Origin: Prochlorococcus marinus str. MIT 9302
Lineage (GTDB): Bacteria; Cyanobacteriota; Cyanobacteriia; PCC-6307; Cyanobiaceae
Length of the DNA stretch: 64,000 nucleotides
Assembly: GCF_000759975.1 (NCBI RefSeq)
Contig: NZ_JNAM01000010.1
Coordinates: 248,001 to 312,000 of the forward strand
Reading direction: 5' to 3'
The notes under the pieces were generated by a model. That model was not told where the DNA came from and searched no databases. It saw only the letters and a program-made list of their open reading frames with translations. Position numbers and translations under genes: made by a program. Numbering within the stretch: the first letter of the stretch is position 1; each line of letters starts with the position of its first letter. Shown here one piece after another: positions 10,278 through 20,052 of this stretch.

Positions 10278-12260
10278 ATGACATTAGATAAAAAAAATTC
10301 AATCAATAACATCCTCGAAGAAAAGAGAATTTTCCCTCCTTCAAAAGAATTTGCAGAAAACTCAAATATTAGATCTCAAAAAGAATTACTTAGTCTCAAA
10401 AAAGACGCATTAGATAATCCAATTCAATTTTGGAAATCTTTTGCAAATTCTGAATTGGATTGGTTCGAGCCATTTCAAACTGTATTAGATAGCGATAATG
10501 CACCCTTTTTTAAGTGGTTTAAAGAAGGGAAACTTAATATTACATATAACTGCTTAGATAGACATATTCAGAGGGGGCTTGGAGAGAAAACTGCACTGAT
10601 ATGGGAAGGTGAACCAGGAGATAGCAGAAAATATACTTATGAACAACTTCTAAAAGAGGTATGCAAAGCAGCTAATGCATTAAAAGCTATTGGAGTAAAA
10701 AAAGGAGAGTTGGTATGTATTTATATGCCAATGATTCCTGAGGCAATGTTTGCGATGTTAGCTTGTGCAAGAATTGGAGCGCCACATTCAGTTGTTTTTG
10801 GGGGATTTTCATCAGAAGCTTTAAAGGATAGATTAATTGATGGAAATGCCAAATTTGTCATAACTGCAGATGGGGGATTTAGAAAAGATAAGGTAATTGA
10901 GCTTAAGCAAGCAGTTGATTCTGCAATTAATAGTGGTGCAGATAAAGTTGTTGAAAAAGTAGTTGTTGTTCAAAGAACTAAAAAAAATATTTCCATGGTT
11001 GATGATAGAGATTTTTGGTGGCACGAATTATTAAAAGATCAAAAAGAATGGTGTGAACCCGAAATCATGAATAGCGAAGATAGACTTTTTGTTCTTTATA
11101 CTTCGGGATCTACTGGAAAACCAAAAGGTGTAGTTCATACTACGGGTGGTTATAATCTTTGGTCCCATTTGACATTTAAATGGATTTTTGATGTAAAAGA
11201 TAATGATATTTACTGGTGCACTGCTGATGTTGGTTGGATCACAGGTCATAGTTATATAGTTTATGGGCCTTTATCCAATGGCACTACAACGTTAATGTTT
11301 GAGGGAGTACCAAGGCCTTCTAATCTAGGAGCTTTTTGGGAAATTGTTGAGAAATATAAGGTCTCGATTTTTTATACTGCTCCAACAGCAATAAGAGCAT
11401 TTATGAAGTCTGGACGTGAAATTCCTGATAAATATAATCTAGAGAGTCTTAGACTTTTGGGCACAGTTGGAGAACCAATTAATCCTGAAGCATGGATGTG
11501 GTACAAAGATGTTATTGGTAAAAATAAATGTCCTATAGTTGATACTTGGTGGCAAACTGAAACTGGTGGTGTGATGATAAGTCCTTTGCCTGGAGTTGTT
11601 GCCACAAAGCCAGGTTCAGCTACTTACCCCTTGCCTGGAATTGAAGTTGAAGTCGTTGATAAGAATGGAGATAAGGTAATGGAGAATGAAGGAGGTTATT
11701 TAATTATTAAGAAGCCTTGGCCAGGAATGATGAGAACAATTCATGGAAACTCGAAGAGGTATTTGGAGAATTATTGGGAATATATTTCCTTTAAAGGAGA
11801 AAAGAATGTTTATTTCGCTGGAGATGGAGCACGCATTGATGAAGATGGATATATCTGGATTATGGGTAGAGTTGATGATGTGATAAGTGTTTCGGGTCAT
11901 AGGTTAGGAACGATGGAAATAGAATCTGCTTTGGTAAGCCATAAATCAGTTGCAGAAGCGGCTGTCGTTGGAAGAAGAGACGATTTGAAAGGTGAAGTTA
12001 TAGTTGCTTTTGTATCTTTAGAGAAAAATGTGAATAGTTCTTCAGAATTAGTGGAGGATTTAAAGAAACATGTTGTTAATGAAATTGGAATTATAGCCAA
12101 GCCCGAAAAAATAATAATTTCTGATTCTCTCCCAAAAACACGAAGTGGAAAAATTATGAGGAGAATTTTGAGATCTTTAGCTTCTGGAGAAAAAATTAGT
12201 GGTGATATAAGTACTCTTGAAGACAGTTCTGTTTTGGAAAAGTTGAAAGGAATATCCTAA
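10278..12260 (+). CDS. acs: Acetyl-CoA synthetase
   Basis: AMP-forming acetate-CoA ligase of 660 aa. The ANL-family phosphate loop [12 protein letters not shown], the [10 protein letters not shown] block and the C-terminal [12 protein letters not shown] are all present. The acetylatable catalytic lysine is Lys625. The stop overlaps the convergent DUF1350 gene by 4 bp, so the two transcripts meet tail to tail with no room for a separate terminator. Confidence 0.96.
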   Translation: MTLDKKNSINNILEEKRIFPPSKEFAENSNIRSQKELLSLKKDALDNPIQFWKSFANSELDWFEPFQTVLDSDNAPFFKWFKEGKLNITYNCLDRHIQRGLGEKTALIWEGEPGDSRKYTYEQLLKEVCKAANALKAIGVKKGELVCIYMPMIPEAMFAMLACARIGAPHSVVFGGFSSEALKDRLIDGNAKFVITADGGFRKDKVIELKQAVDSAINSGADKVVEKVVVVQRTKKNISMVDDRDFWWHELLKDQKEWCEPEIMNSEDRLFVLYTSGSTGKPKGVVHTTGGYNLWSHLTFKWIFDVKDNDIYWCTADVGWITGHSYIVYGPLSNGTTTLMFEGVPRPSNLGAFWEIVEKYKVSIFYTAPTAIRAFMKSGREIPDKYNLESLRLLGTVGEPINPEAWMWYKDVIGKNKCPIVDTWWQTETGGVMISPLPGVVATKPGSATYPLPGIEVEVVDKNGDKVMENEGGYLIIKKPWPGMMRTIHGNSKRYLENYWEYISFKGEKNVYFAGDGARIDEDGYIWIMGRVDDVISVSGHRLGTMEIESALVSHKSVAEAAVVGRRDDLKGEVIVAFVSLEKNVNSSSELVEDLKKHVVNEIGIIAKPEKIIISDSLPKTRSGKIMRRILRSLASGEKISGDISTLEDSSVLEKLKGIS

Positions 12261-12979
12261 TAGGATTCATCAATTAAACAGGAAATTTTTTTTATAGTGT
12301 TTCTTTTGAAATCATCATCTGCCCAATCTCCTAAAAAGTTTTCTCTTAGTCCTGCACTAGCAATAATAGTGTGTGTACCCTTTAACATTATTCCCTTAGA
12401 GTTATCTTCTTTTCTTGCTTTAAGACAAGAAAATAGTTTATCTGTTTGATCTAATTCGTCTGAGTTGAATTTTATTAGAAAATTATTTTTTTGATTATAA
12501 GTTTTTTCAATTATGCGTAAAGTTCTTTCTGGGCTGGGGCTGAATTCACTCTTGAATTCTAATTTTTGAGCCAGCTGTTTTAATAATGGAATTGATTCGT
12601 TAGCACTGAAGTTATTGAAACTAATTGATATGAACTTTTCGCAATTTCTTCCTCCATCTGGAGAAAGTAAATGAAGTTTACAGCCAAGGCTATGACCAAT
12701 TCTTATTGAAGGAATTGATGCTCCTATTCTTTCTGATAAGTATTGTCGGCAATTCTTGAAATCCCTCCATGCATTAATAGCAAGTTGTTGGTGATCAAAT
12801 TGTGGAGTGTACTTGTATGCATGAACTGCATAGTTTTTATTTATTAAGCTCTCTATAAATCTTCTATAGGTTAAATCTGGTTTAGAAGCTAGGTAACTTC
12901 CTCCGATAAATTCAACAATTTTTTTTGGATTTGAAGGCCAATAACAAAAATTGTTAAATTGATATTTTTTAAAAGTCAT
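12257..12979 (-). CDS. DUF1350 family, alpha/beta-hydrolase-like protein
   Basis: A 240-aa cyanobacterial and plastid-type protein that I assign from memory to DUF1350. GHSLG at residues 95-99 looks like the nucleophile elbow of an alpha/beta hydrolase, and [18 protein letters not shown] near residue 22 resembles the family start. The enzymatic activity is unknown. It is convergent with acs (4-bp overlap) and divergent from the exonuclease gene. Confidence 0.7.
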   Translation of the reverse strand: MTFKKYQFNNFCYWPSNPKKIVEFIGGSYLASKPDLTYRRFIESLINKNYAVHAYKYTPQFDHQQLAINAWRDFKNCRQYLSERIGASIPSIRIGHSLGCKLHLLSPDGGRNCEKFISISFNNFSANESIPLLKQLAQKLEFKSEFSPSPERTLRIIEKTYNQKNNFLIKFNSDELDQTDKLFSCLKARKEDNSKGIMLKGTHTIIASAGLRENFLGDWADDDFKRNTIKKISCLIDESY

Positions 12980-13109
12980 TTTTAAAAATTTATTTTTAAA
13001 TTACAGAAAGTCTCAAAGATTATTTTCTATTCAAAATTGTTTAATTAATATTAATTTAAAAGAAATTTTTAATAAATGCGTCAAGATAAATGAGAGTGTT
13101 TTCAGCTAA

Positions 13110-13889
13110 TTGGAACTATTTAACAAAAAAGAATTAAGTCAATTTAATTTTCTTCAAGATCAAATTAACATTAATCCCTCTAAAAAAAGTGTTACTAATC
13201 AAAATAAAAATATAGGAAAAATTTTAATTCTTGATACTGAAACAACAGGTTTAGATGAAAATAAAGATAAAGTGATAGAGATAGGTTGTATTTTGTTTGA
13301 CGTTTCTTTTAAATGTGTACTTTCACAAGTCTCATTCTTATTCCCAGTTAAAAATAATGAAGCTGAACATATAAATGGTATCTCTGCAGAAGTAACTAAT
13401 ATTTCTCAACCATGGGAAGATGGATTGAATTTCTTTTTAAAACTTGTAGATTGTGCTGATTTTATTGTCGCGCATAATGTAGAGTTTGATAAAAAATGGT
13501 TTGGTAAAGGAAGATTACCTCAACTTAATAAGAAATGGATATGCAGCTTAGAGGATATAAATTGGTCTTCTCAAAAATCTCTAAAAAATAGACCTTCAGT
13601 AACTGATTTGGCTTTATCTTTTTCAATACCAGTTTGGAATTTACATAGAGCCTTATCTGACTGTTTTTACATATCTGAGGTTTTTAAAAAATGCGATAAT
13701 TTAGAGGAACTGCTACTTAAAGCTACTGAACCAAGGTTTTTATACAAGGCATTAGTTAGTTATGAAGATAGGAGTTTAGCTAAAAATGCAGGTTTTAGAT
13801 GGAATAGTCCTGTGAAAGGAGCTTGGTCAAGAAAATTAACTACTGATGAGGCAAAAAATCTTGATTTTAGGGTAGAGATTTTAAATTAA
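13110..13889 (+). CDS. DEDD-family 3'-5' exonuclease (DnaQ-like)
   Basis: A 259-aa protein with an N-terminal extension of about 37 residues and then an exonuclease fold: LDTETTGL (Asp42, Glu44), VAHNVEFDKKWF as the second motif and LHRALSDC with the His-x4-Asp third motif (DEDDh type). The family includes the DNA polymerase III epsilon proofreading subunit and RNase T. A free-standing copy with a C-terminal tail such as this may act in repair. The start is TTG; the ORF is preceded by an AT-rich 130-bp gap. Confidence 0.82.
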   Translation: MELFNKKELSQFNFLQDQININPSKKSVTNQNKNIGKILILDTETTGLDENKDKVIEIGCILFDVSFKCVLSQVSFLFPVKNNEAEHINGISAEVTNISQPWEDGLNFFLKLVDCADFIVAHNVEFDKKWFGKGRLPQLNKKWICSLEDINWSSQKSLKNRPSVTDLALSFSIPVWNLHRALSDCFYISEVFKKCDNLEELLLKATEPRFLYKALVSYEDRSLAKNAGFRWNSPVKGAWSRKLTTDEAKNLDFRVEILN

Positions 13890-13919
13890 TATTTAATTAA
13901 TTTTTGACTAAGAAACTTT

Positions 13920-14376
13920 TTAGTGCATTTTACAGGGCATCCATTTACTTCCCATTTTATGTGCTCCAATACATCCGAATTTTGAGGCGGCCTTCTCAGC
14001 TTCTTCTTTGGTGTTAAATAGATCTGATATTATATTTTCCTTATTTGTATTAGAAATCTGTTTAGAATAATTATGATCATGGTTTTGAGAATTAGGCGAG
14101 TACTCCCATAGTAGTAATACCGGCGGAGATAATTCCCATGCCAACTACTGATAAATTGACTATTCCCATTGCTACAGCTCCAAAAGAAAAAACACCCATT
14201 GGAACTATACCGATACTTATAACTCCCATTGGTACTATTCCTATTGAAATAATACCAAGAGGTGCTATTCCAAAAGCAATTTTTTTTGGTTTTGTACCAC
14301 AATGTTGACTCTCTTTATTTTTATTAATTTCCAATAGTTTTTCTAAATGGTAAATTAAAGTTGTCTCACAGAACAA
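13920..14376 (-). pseudogene. Gly-repeat + DUF3721-like protein, split by an apparent frameshift
   Basis: Two overlapping minus-strand frames look like one gene. The upstream frame (14376 to 14092) has a short charged start, then a hydrophobic ladder with GIVPMG-like units repeated about every 9 residues. It ends in a stop just after TTMGVLA. The second frame (continuing to 13920) supplies YSPNSQNHDHNYSK and a DUF3721-like tail with KFGCIGAHKMGSKWMPCKMH. A single-base shift near 14093-14105 would join them. It could be a true mutation, a sequencing error or programmed frameshifting. The function is unknown. Confidence 0.55.
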
Positions 14377-14432
14377 CCAATCAAAATTTAATTTCTATCT
14401 AAATTAAAAATTTTGAATTATTTTCTAGAACT

Positions 14433-15713
14433 TTGAATAACTTAAAAAATCTTAGAGGAACGGTAGACCTCTTACCTGATCAATTAATAAAGTGGCAAAA
14501 TGTTGAGAAGATTGTATTGGAGCAGCTTTCAAGATCATCTATCAAAGAAATAAGAACACCTATATTGGAGATGACTGAATTATTTATAAGAGGAATTGGT
14601 CAAGAAACAGATGTTGTTAGTAAGGAAATGTACACATTTTTGGATAGAGGGGAGAGATCTTGCACTCTAAGGCCTGAAGGAACGGCCTCCGTCGCAAGAG
14701 CTTTAATACAAAATGGAATTGCCTCTAATCCTCTTCAGAAACTGTGGTACATGGGCCCCATGTTTAGATATGAAAGACCTCAAGCAGGTAGGCAAAGACA
14801 GTTTCATCAGTTAGGGGTTGAGTTTATAGGATACGAATCAGTGAGGAGTGATGTTGAAATTATTGCTTTAGCTTGGGATATCTTAGGAAAATTAGGAATA
14901 AAAGAACTTAATCTTGAAATAAATACCTTGGGTGATCTTAATGATAGATTAAATTTTCAAAAATCTTTTTTGAAGTGGCTAGAAATAAATAAAGACTCTT
15001 TAGATTTAGATTCTCAGAATAGAATTAATAAAAATCCTTTAAGGATTTTAGACTCGAAGAATATTCAGACAAAAAAAACCCTTGAAAATGCTCCAAGATT
15101 ATTTAATTTTTTGTCTGAAAAAAGTCATAAAAGATATTCAGACTTAAAAAAACAATTGAAGGTTTTACACATACCCTTCGTGGAAAACTTTAATCTAGTA
15201 AGAGGTTTGGATTATTACACCCATACAGCCTTTGAGATTACTAGTGGGGCTCTAGGCTCCCAAGCTACAGTTTGCGGAGGAGGTAGATATGACGATTTAA
15301 TAAAACAAATGGGAGGGCCCAACACCCCTGCAATTGGATTTGCTGTTGGTTTAGAAAGATTAATATTACTAGCTGGGAAAGAGCTTGAAGTCCCAAGAAA
15401 TACTGATATTTATATTATTAATCAAGGATTAATTGCTGAATCATTTGCTATGGATCTATCTAGAAAATTAAGAAATTATGATTTATTAGTTGAATTAGAT
15501 TTAAGTGGAGCCTCTTTCTCTAAACAATTTAAAAAGGCAAATAAACTAAAATCCAAAAGTATTATTATTATTGGTGATGATGAGGCAACTAATAAAGAAT
15601 TTATTATAAGGCTGTTTGATAAAGAAAGTTTTGAAAATAAAGAAGAGGTTATATCTTTTGAGAATGATATTAAATTAGAAAAGTGGCTAAATATTAACTT
15701 GCTTGAAAAGTGA
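14433..15713 (+). CDS. hisS: Histidyl-tRNA synthetase
   Basis: Class II aminoacyl-tRNA synthetase charging tRNA-His. Motif 2 (RPEGTASVARA and FRYERPQAGRQRQFHQ), the histidine-specific LVRGLDYYTHTAFEI and GGGRYDDL are visible, followed by an anticodon-binding domain in the last ~100 residues. The length of 426 aa is normal. The start is TTG at 14433. The stop overlaps the next small ORF by a few bases. Confidence 0.96.
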   Translation: MNNLKNLRGTVDLLPDQLIKWQNVEKIVLEQLSRSSIKEIRTPILEMTELFIRGIGQETDVVSKEMYTFLDRGERSCTLRPEGTASVARALIQNGIASNPLQKLWYMGPMFRYERPQAGRQRQFHQLGVEFIGYESVRSDVEIIALAWDILGKLGIKELNLEINTLGDLNDRLNFQKSFLKWLEINKDSLDLDSQNRINKNPLRILDSKNIQTKKTLENAPRLFNFLSEKSHKRYSDLKKQLKVLHIPFVENFNLVRGLDYYTHTAFEITSGALGSQATVCGGGRYDDLIKQMGGPNTPAIGFAVGLERLILLAGKELEVPRNTDIYIINQGLIAESFAMDLSRKLRNYDLLVELDLSGASFSKQFKKANKLKSKSIIIIGDDEATNKEFIIRLFDKESFENKEEVISFENDIKLEKWLNINLLEK

Positions 15714-16006
15714 TGTTCTTCAAGTTTATGATAATTTTTCTTTTTACATTTATTTTCTTTAATTTAAGAAATTTTCTTAAATTAAAAATAAAAAAAAAAG
15801 TTTTTAAAGCTAAAAAGTTAACAACTTTTAATAAGAAGAATCTAAATAATTGGATGAATTTAACTAAAAAAGAAAGATATAAATTATCAAATCAAGAATC
15901 AGGTAACTATCTAAACAAAAGAAAAATTTTATTAGATAAAATTAGAAAAGAATATAAAAAAATATCTAGCGAAAATTCTGAAGAGAATATTAAAGAAAAA
16001 AAATAA
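15710..16006 (+). CDS. Small membrane-anchored basic protein
   Basis: A 98-aa protein with one hydrophobic N-terminal segment (residues 2-24, very rich in Phe) followed by a lysine-rich hydrophilic tail. I recognise no family. It begins with GTG at 15710, or ATG at 15713, inside the hisS stop, and its own stop shares a base with the next gene. The tight chain hisS/15710/16006 suggests one transcript. Confidence 0.6.
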   Translation: MMFFKFMIIFLFTFIFFNLRNFLKLKIKKKVFKAKKLTTFNKKNLNNWMNLTKKERYKLSNQESGNYLNKRKILLDKIRKEYKKISSENSEENIKEKK

Positions 16007-16305
16007 TGGAAAATTTCTGGACTTCTAACAAACCCATAAATGGATTAAGACATTTTATCTTGGTCAATGTTATAAAAGAAAAAGGAAATATGATTCTTTT
16101 GATGGTTTCTGTCATTGATTCTGAAATTAATTTAAAAATTACTTACCAAGAATTAATAAATAGTGGAAATTGGGTCAAGGGTTGGATCAATCTTCCTAAG
16201 TTTGAATCAATTACTGAAGAATATGGTAGTTATAAATCCAGCAATAACCCTGAAGGTATCGATGAGGTATTTGTTAATGATGATTCGTTATTTAATATTT
16301 CTTAA
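16006..16305 (+). CDS. Tryptophan-rich small protein, TIGR02450-like
   Basis: 99 aa. The N-terminal pattern WTSNKPINGLRHF, a central beta-rich stretch and GNWVKGWINLP resemble the small Trp-rich family that I recall as TIGR02450, which has WT..P...KHF and W..GW. No biochemical role is known to me. It is last in the hisS chain and a terminator-like hairpin follows at 16314. Confidence 0.6.
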   Translation: MENFWTSNKPINGLRHFILVNVIKEKGNMILLMVSVIDSEINLKITYQELINSGNWVKGWINLPKFESITEEYGSYKSSNNPEGIDEVFVNDDSLFNIS

Positions 16306-16313
16306 TTTGACAT

Positions 16314-16355
16314 AAACCTTTTAAATCATTTTTATCTGTAAATAAAAGGTTTTTA
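16314..16355 (+). terminator. Candidate intrinsic terminator after the hisS group
   Basis: AAACCTTTT (16314-16322) is perfectly complementary to AAAAGGTTT (16344-16352), 9 bp with a 21-nt loop, and a T-run follows. Its place directly after the last plus-strand gene fits a terminator, though the stem is AT-rich. Confidence 0.5.
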
Positions 16356-16440
16356 TTAATTAATAATTAATTAAAAAGTTTTACCCCTTTCAAAAAAATA
16401 AATTTAACGTTATCAAGGATTAATAATATTTCTTAATCCA

Positions 16441-16677
16441 ATGTTAGTAGGGGATATATGGAGCTCATCTGAGTTGACCGCAGAAAAATTAGGAATAACT
16501 GAAATTAAACTTTCTTTTTTGCGTGAAAATGGAATACTCAAGCCTGGAATTCATTGGAAAAGCTCTCCTCTCGGTCAGAAAAAACCTTGGAAGCCAAAAG
16601 CACTTTATAATATAAATCTGTGCAGAAAAATTATTAATAAATTTTATTTTGAAGATAACGTTAATATTGCAGCCTAA
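16441..16677 (+). CDS. Small HTH-like protein
   Basis: 78 aa. The segment ELTAEKLGITEIKLSFLRENGILKPGIHW has the spacing of a winged or MerR/excisionase-type helix-turn-helix. The rest is basic and ends NIAA. I do not recognise a named family. It stands alone between the hisS group and the antenna gene; DNA binding is an inference. Confidence 0.55.
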   Translation: MLVGDIWSSSELTAEKLGITEIKLSFLRENGILKPGIHWKSSPLGQKKPWKPKALYNINLCRKIINKFYFEDNVNIAA

Positions 16678-16715
16678 ATATTTTTTGAAAATTTATTAGA
16701 AAATATATAAAATCT

Positions 16716-16892
16716 TTATTCGATTAGATTTTCATCCTTACATTCAATTAGAGTGGTTTGCAAAGTTGGATATAAGTTAATCATTTTTATATATTGTTGT
16801 GATTTTCTGTAGGATTTAGCAGCTTTTTTGTAATGAACTTCTGATTTCATTTCTAGTGAAATTTTTCTAGAAGACTCTTGAGAAGTAGTCAT
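16716..16892 (-). CDS. Small hypothetical protein (58 aa)
   Basis: Minus-strand ORF from an ATG at 16892, beginning MTTSQESSRKISLEMK and rich in Lys and Ser, with a predicted helical middle. It occupies most of an otherwise empty gap and has codon usage like its neighbours. No homologue is recognised; expression is unproven. Confidence 0.45.
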   Translation of the reverse strand: MTTSQESSRKISLEMKSEVHYKKAAKSYRKSQQYIKMINLYPTLQTTLIECKDENLIE

Positions 16893-16958
16893 AATAATAG
16901 ATGTCTTATTTCTTATTTAATAATTGTTTGAGAATGAGGCAATAAACAGGATGGTTTA

Positions 16959-17117
16959 ATGAAACAAAACATCATTTTTTGTCAGCAAAAAGAAATTTAT
17001 CAAAAAAATTTGAATCGAATAATACTTATTTTTTTATTTGGAATTCTCAATATGACTATAATTTTACTGCTTAAATCTAACTTCTTTGGGGTTAGATTTT
17101 TAAGAAAATCATCTTAG
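16959..17117 (+). CDS. Possible small membrane peptide upstream of pcb
   Basis: A 52-aa ORF (start MKQNIIFCQQK) with one clear hydrophobic segment, residues 19-39. It has only a weak ribosome binding site and no recognised family. It lies about 105 bp before the pcb start on the same strand, so it may be part of the pcb leader or chance. Confidence 0.3.
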   Translation: MKQNIIFCQQKEIYQKNLNRIILIFLFGILNMTIILLLKSNFFGVRFLRKSS

Positions 17118-17221
17118 TTATTTATTACTAGAATTAATAACCTTTACAATTTTGTTGTGAATCCAACTGTTTGTTGAAATTTCAAGTATTCTCGAAACGT
17201 TTAAGCTTAATAAATTCCTAA

Positions 17222-18280
17222 ATGCAAACCTATGGAAATCCAGATGTCACCTACGGATGGTGGGCTGGTAATTCAGGTGTAACGAATCGCACAGGAAAAT
17301 TCATTGCTGCGCATATTGCGCATACTGGATTAATCGCTTTCTGGGCTGGTGCTTTCACCCTTTTTGAACTTTCACGATTTGACCCCTCTATCCCTATGGG
17401 TCATCAACCTCTTATCGCCCTTCCTCATTTAGCAGCCCTTGGAATAGGGTTTGACGCTAATGGGGTTGCAATGGGAGATACTAAACCTGTAGTAGTAATT
17501 GCTATCGTCCACTTAATTTTATCAATGGTTTATGCCGGTGGAGGACTTTTACATTCAGTACTATTGCCAGGAGATTTACAAGAAGCTGATTTAGAAAAAG
17601 CAAGAAAATTCAGCCTTAGTTGGGATGATCCAGATAAATTAACATTTATACTTGGACATCATTTAATTTTCTTTGGTGTTGCCTGTATTTGGTTCGTAGA
17701 ATGGGCTAAATGGCATGGTATTTATGACCCTGCTCTTGGTGCAGTTAGACAAGTTGAATATGATTTGAATTTGTCACATATATGGAATCATCAGGTTGAT
17801 TTCTTAACTATCGATAGTCTTGAAGATGTTTTAGGTGGTCATGCTTTCTTAGCCTTTGTTGAAATCACTGGTGGTGCTTTCCATATTGCTACAAAGCAAG
17901 TTGGAGAATACACCAAATTCAAAGGTAAAGGACTTCTTTCCGCTGAGGCTGTTCTTTCATGGTCTCTAGCAGGAATTGGTTGGATGGCAATTATTGCTGC
18001 TTTCTGGAGCGCTACTAATACAACAGTTTATCCAACTGAATTCTTTGGTGAGCCACTTCAATTGAAATTTAGTATTTCTCCATATTGGATTGATACTGCT
18101 GATCTTCCACAAGGTGAGTACACAAACAGAGCATGGTTGGCAAATGTTCACTACTATTTTGGATTCTTCTTTATCCAAGGTCATCTTTGGCATGCTCTAA
18201 GAGCGCTAGGTTTTGACTTTAAGAGAGTTACAAATGCAATTGGTAACATTGATAATGCTACTGTTACGCTAAAAGACTAA
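17222..18280 (+). CDS. pcbA: Divinyl-chlorophyll a/b-binding light-harvesting protein Pcb
   Basis: A 352-aa, six-helix thylakoid antenna protein of the CP43/IsiA family, the main light-harvesting protein in Prochlorococcus in place of phycobilisomes. The N-terminus MQTYGNPDVTYGWWAGNSGV and helix-borne histidines (AAHIAHTG, ILGHHLIFFG, LGGHAFLAF, FFIQGHLWHA) are typical pigment-binding sites. It lacks the large lumenal loop of CP43. One copy is seen here, as expected for high-light strains. A strong terminator follows directly. Confidence 0.95.
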   Translation: MQTYGNPDVTYGWWAGNSGVTNRTGKFIAAHIAHTGLIAFWAGAFTLFELSRFDPSIPMGHQPLIALPHLAALGIGFDANGVAMGDTKPVVVIAIVHLILSMVYAGGGLLHSVLLPGDLQEADLEKARKFSLSWDDPDKLTFILGHHLIFFGVACIWFVEWAKWHGIYDPALGAVRQVEYDLNLSHIWNHQVDFLTIDSLEDVLGGHAFLAFVEITGGAFHIATKQVGEYTKFKGKGLLSAEAVLSWSLAGIGWMAIIAAFWSATNTTVYPTEFFGEPLQLKFSISPYWIDTADLPQGEYTNRAWLANVHYYFGFFFIQGHLWHALRALGFDFKRVTNAIGNIDNATVTLKD

Positions 18281-18301
18281 ATCTAATTAATATTTAGTTT
18301 T

Positions 18302-18332
18302 AAAGGCCTCATTTTATGAGGCCTTTTTTATT
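18302..18332 (+). terminator. Intrinsic terminator of pcb
   Basis: A GC-rich stem, AAAGGCCTCA paired with TGAGGCCTTT around a short ATTTTA-type loop, is followed by a T-run. It begins 21 bp after the pcb stop. This is the clearest rho-independent terminator in the window, fitting a very highly transcribed gene. Confidence 0.9.
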
Positions 18333-18369
18333 TGAAAAAATCTGATTATTAATTTAGATTTATATTGAT

Positions 18370-19758
18370 ATGTTTTTGAAGTCTTTGAATATTTTTTATT
18401 TACAGAATAAGGATATTTTTTCAAATTCTTTATTAATAAGTTTTTTTGGATTTTTAATTATATTTTTCTTCTTGATTTTTGGGAGGAGATTAAAACTTGC
18501 TGTTCAACTTGAGAGATTTGGATTGCCAATAGCAGTTATATCAGGGATTTTAGGTATATTTATAGGTCCATTTGGAGCGATACACTTTTTGCCAAAAGAA
18601 ACTATAAATGTTTGGAGTAATTTTCCTACCCCTCTTTTATCATTGGTATTCGCAACTTTAATGATGGGAAGACCCATTCCAAATATAAATGGTTTAGTTA
18701 AACCAATCTTTAATCAGTTTTTGCTTGCTCTTTCCCTAGGTTTCGGACAATTTTTTGTTGGCGGTCTAGTTGTTAAATATTTTTTGCCCCCATCTATGGA
18801 TACTAATCCTCTAATGGGGTGTTTGATCGAGGTTGGTTTTCAAGGAGGCCATGGAGCTGCATCTATCATCGGTGAGAGTTTTAATAGACTAGGTTTTTCA
18901 AATGGTTTAGATCTTGGTCTGGCTATGGCAACAATGGGTCTTTTATCATCTTCAATATTGGGCAGCATATTTATTTTTCTTGGAAGAACTTTACGTATCT
19001 CAGATACAGAGGAAATTCTCGAAAAAAAAGATAATCTAAAGGCAAACAATAAGATAGGAATTTTTGCAGATTTAAGAATTTTGATAATAAATCTTGGGTT
19101 CTCAGGCTTGGCAATTTCTTTTGGTGTTTTGCTACTCAAATTTTTAAGGTATATTTCAAGTTCATTTGGTGATTTTTCTAGAGAAATTATCTTTTCACTC
19201 CCGGTATTCCCTTTTATCCTTATAGGTTCACTTCTTATAAGATATATTTTAGAAAAAACTAAAAATACTGAATTCATTTCAAATATTCTGCAAAGGGAGA
19301 TTGGCATTTTATCTACAGACCTATTGATTTTTACAGCTATGGCAAGTTTAGATATTGCTGTTGTTTTTGATAACTGGATACTAATTTTAGTATTTACTAT
19401 TTTCGGTTTATTTTGGAATTTAATCTGTATTGCTTATTTTGCATACTTTATTTTTGATGATTACTGGTTTGAAAAAAGTTTGATAGAGTTTGGAAATTCT
19501 ACAGGTGTGGTAGCTTCTGGATTACTTCTTTTAAGGCTTGCAGATCCTAAAAATATTTCTAAGACTTTACCAATTTTTACATCAAAACAACTATTCGCTC
19601 AGTTAATTCTTTCAGGGGGACTATTCACAGTTTTGGCACCATTAATGATTTCTAAAATTGGATTAGATTATTGGACAGAAATTTGTGCTGTAATTACATT
19701 CGCAATTCTTTTTGTTGCATTGATTTTTAATAAAGTAGAGATGAAAAACTTTCAATAA
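18370..19758 (+). CDS. GltS-like sodium/glutamate symporter family protein
   Basis: A 462-aa polytopic inner-membrane protein with about 11-12 hydrophobic segments. EVGFQGGHGAASIIGESFNRLGF and the later EFGNSTGVVASGLLLLR are the two inverted-repeat re-entrant motifs typical of the ESS/GltS family. The substrate is probably an acidic amino acid taken up with Na+. It is longer than E. coli GltS (401 aa) because of an N-terminal extension and a cytoplasmic loop near 220. Confidence 0.8.
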   Translation: MFLKSLNIFYLQNKDIFSNSLLISFFGFLIIFFFLIFGRRLKLAVQLERFGLPIAVISGILGIFIGPFGAIHFLPKETINVWSNFPTPLLSLVFATLMMGRPIPNINGLVKPIFNQFLLALSLGFGQFFVGGLVVKYFLPPSMDTNPLMGCLIEVGFQGGHGAASIIGESFNRLGFSNGLDLGLAMATMGLLSSSILGSIFIFLGRTLRISDTEEILEKKDNLKANNKIGIFADLRILIINLGFSGLAISFGVLLLKFLRYISSSFGDFSREIIFSLPVFPFILIGSLLIRYILEKTKNTEFISNILQREIGILSTDLLIFTAMASLDIAVVFDNWILILVFTIFGLFWNLICIAYFAYFIFDDYWFEKSLIEFGNSTGVVASGLLLLRLADPKNISKTLPIFTSKQLFAQLILSGGLFTVLAPLMISKIGLDYWTEICAVITFAILFVALIFNKVEMKNFQ

Positions 19759-19794
19759 AAACCCTAGAATGGATTTAAGTTTATTTTTATTTTA

Positions 19795-20052
19795 ATGTCA
19801 TTTACTCCATACGATATTCCACCTCAAGAAAATAAAGGGAAGTGGTTTAGGAGTCATTTACTTGGCAGGGAAATCGAACTTGGTGAATTGTATAGCCTTG
19901 CTTCAAATGAATTGGATTTGCTTATGGCCGAGACTGCAGAAATCAGAAGCGACCTTGATTTTAAGGAAAAGAATATTGGTAAATTTAGGACTGCAGGATA
20001 TTTTTTGGAGTTAGCAAGGATAATTGAGAAAAGGAATTTGTTAGAAAGCTAA
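19795..20052 (+). CDS. Conserved small cyanobacterial protein
   Basis: 85 aa, soluble, acidic and mostly helical (SFTPYDIPPQENKGKWFRSH near the start). The compact pattern with conserved-looking Trp and Arg residues suggests a real conserved gene, but I cannot assign a family. The stop overlaps the convergent GST-like gene by 4 bp. Confidence 0.6.
   Translation: MSFTPYDIPPQENKGKWFRSHLLGREIELGELYSLASNELDLLMAETAEIRSDLDFKEKNIGKFRTAGYFLELARIIEKRNLLES

Noticed and set aside
10833-12100. Several open frames on the minus strand of acs
   Set aside because: They lie wholly inside a well-supported gene, have no family motifs and are shadow frames.
13920-14302. A third minus-strand frame (90 codons) over the Gly-repeat gene
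   Set aside because: Tyr/Asn/Ser-rich low-complexity translation produced by reading the repeat out of frame.
18840-19307. 155-codon minus-strand open frame inside the GltS-like gene
   Set aside because: Composition mirrors the opposite strand; the plus-strand gene has clear family motifs.
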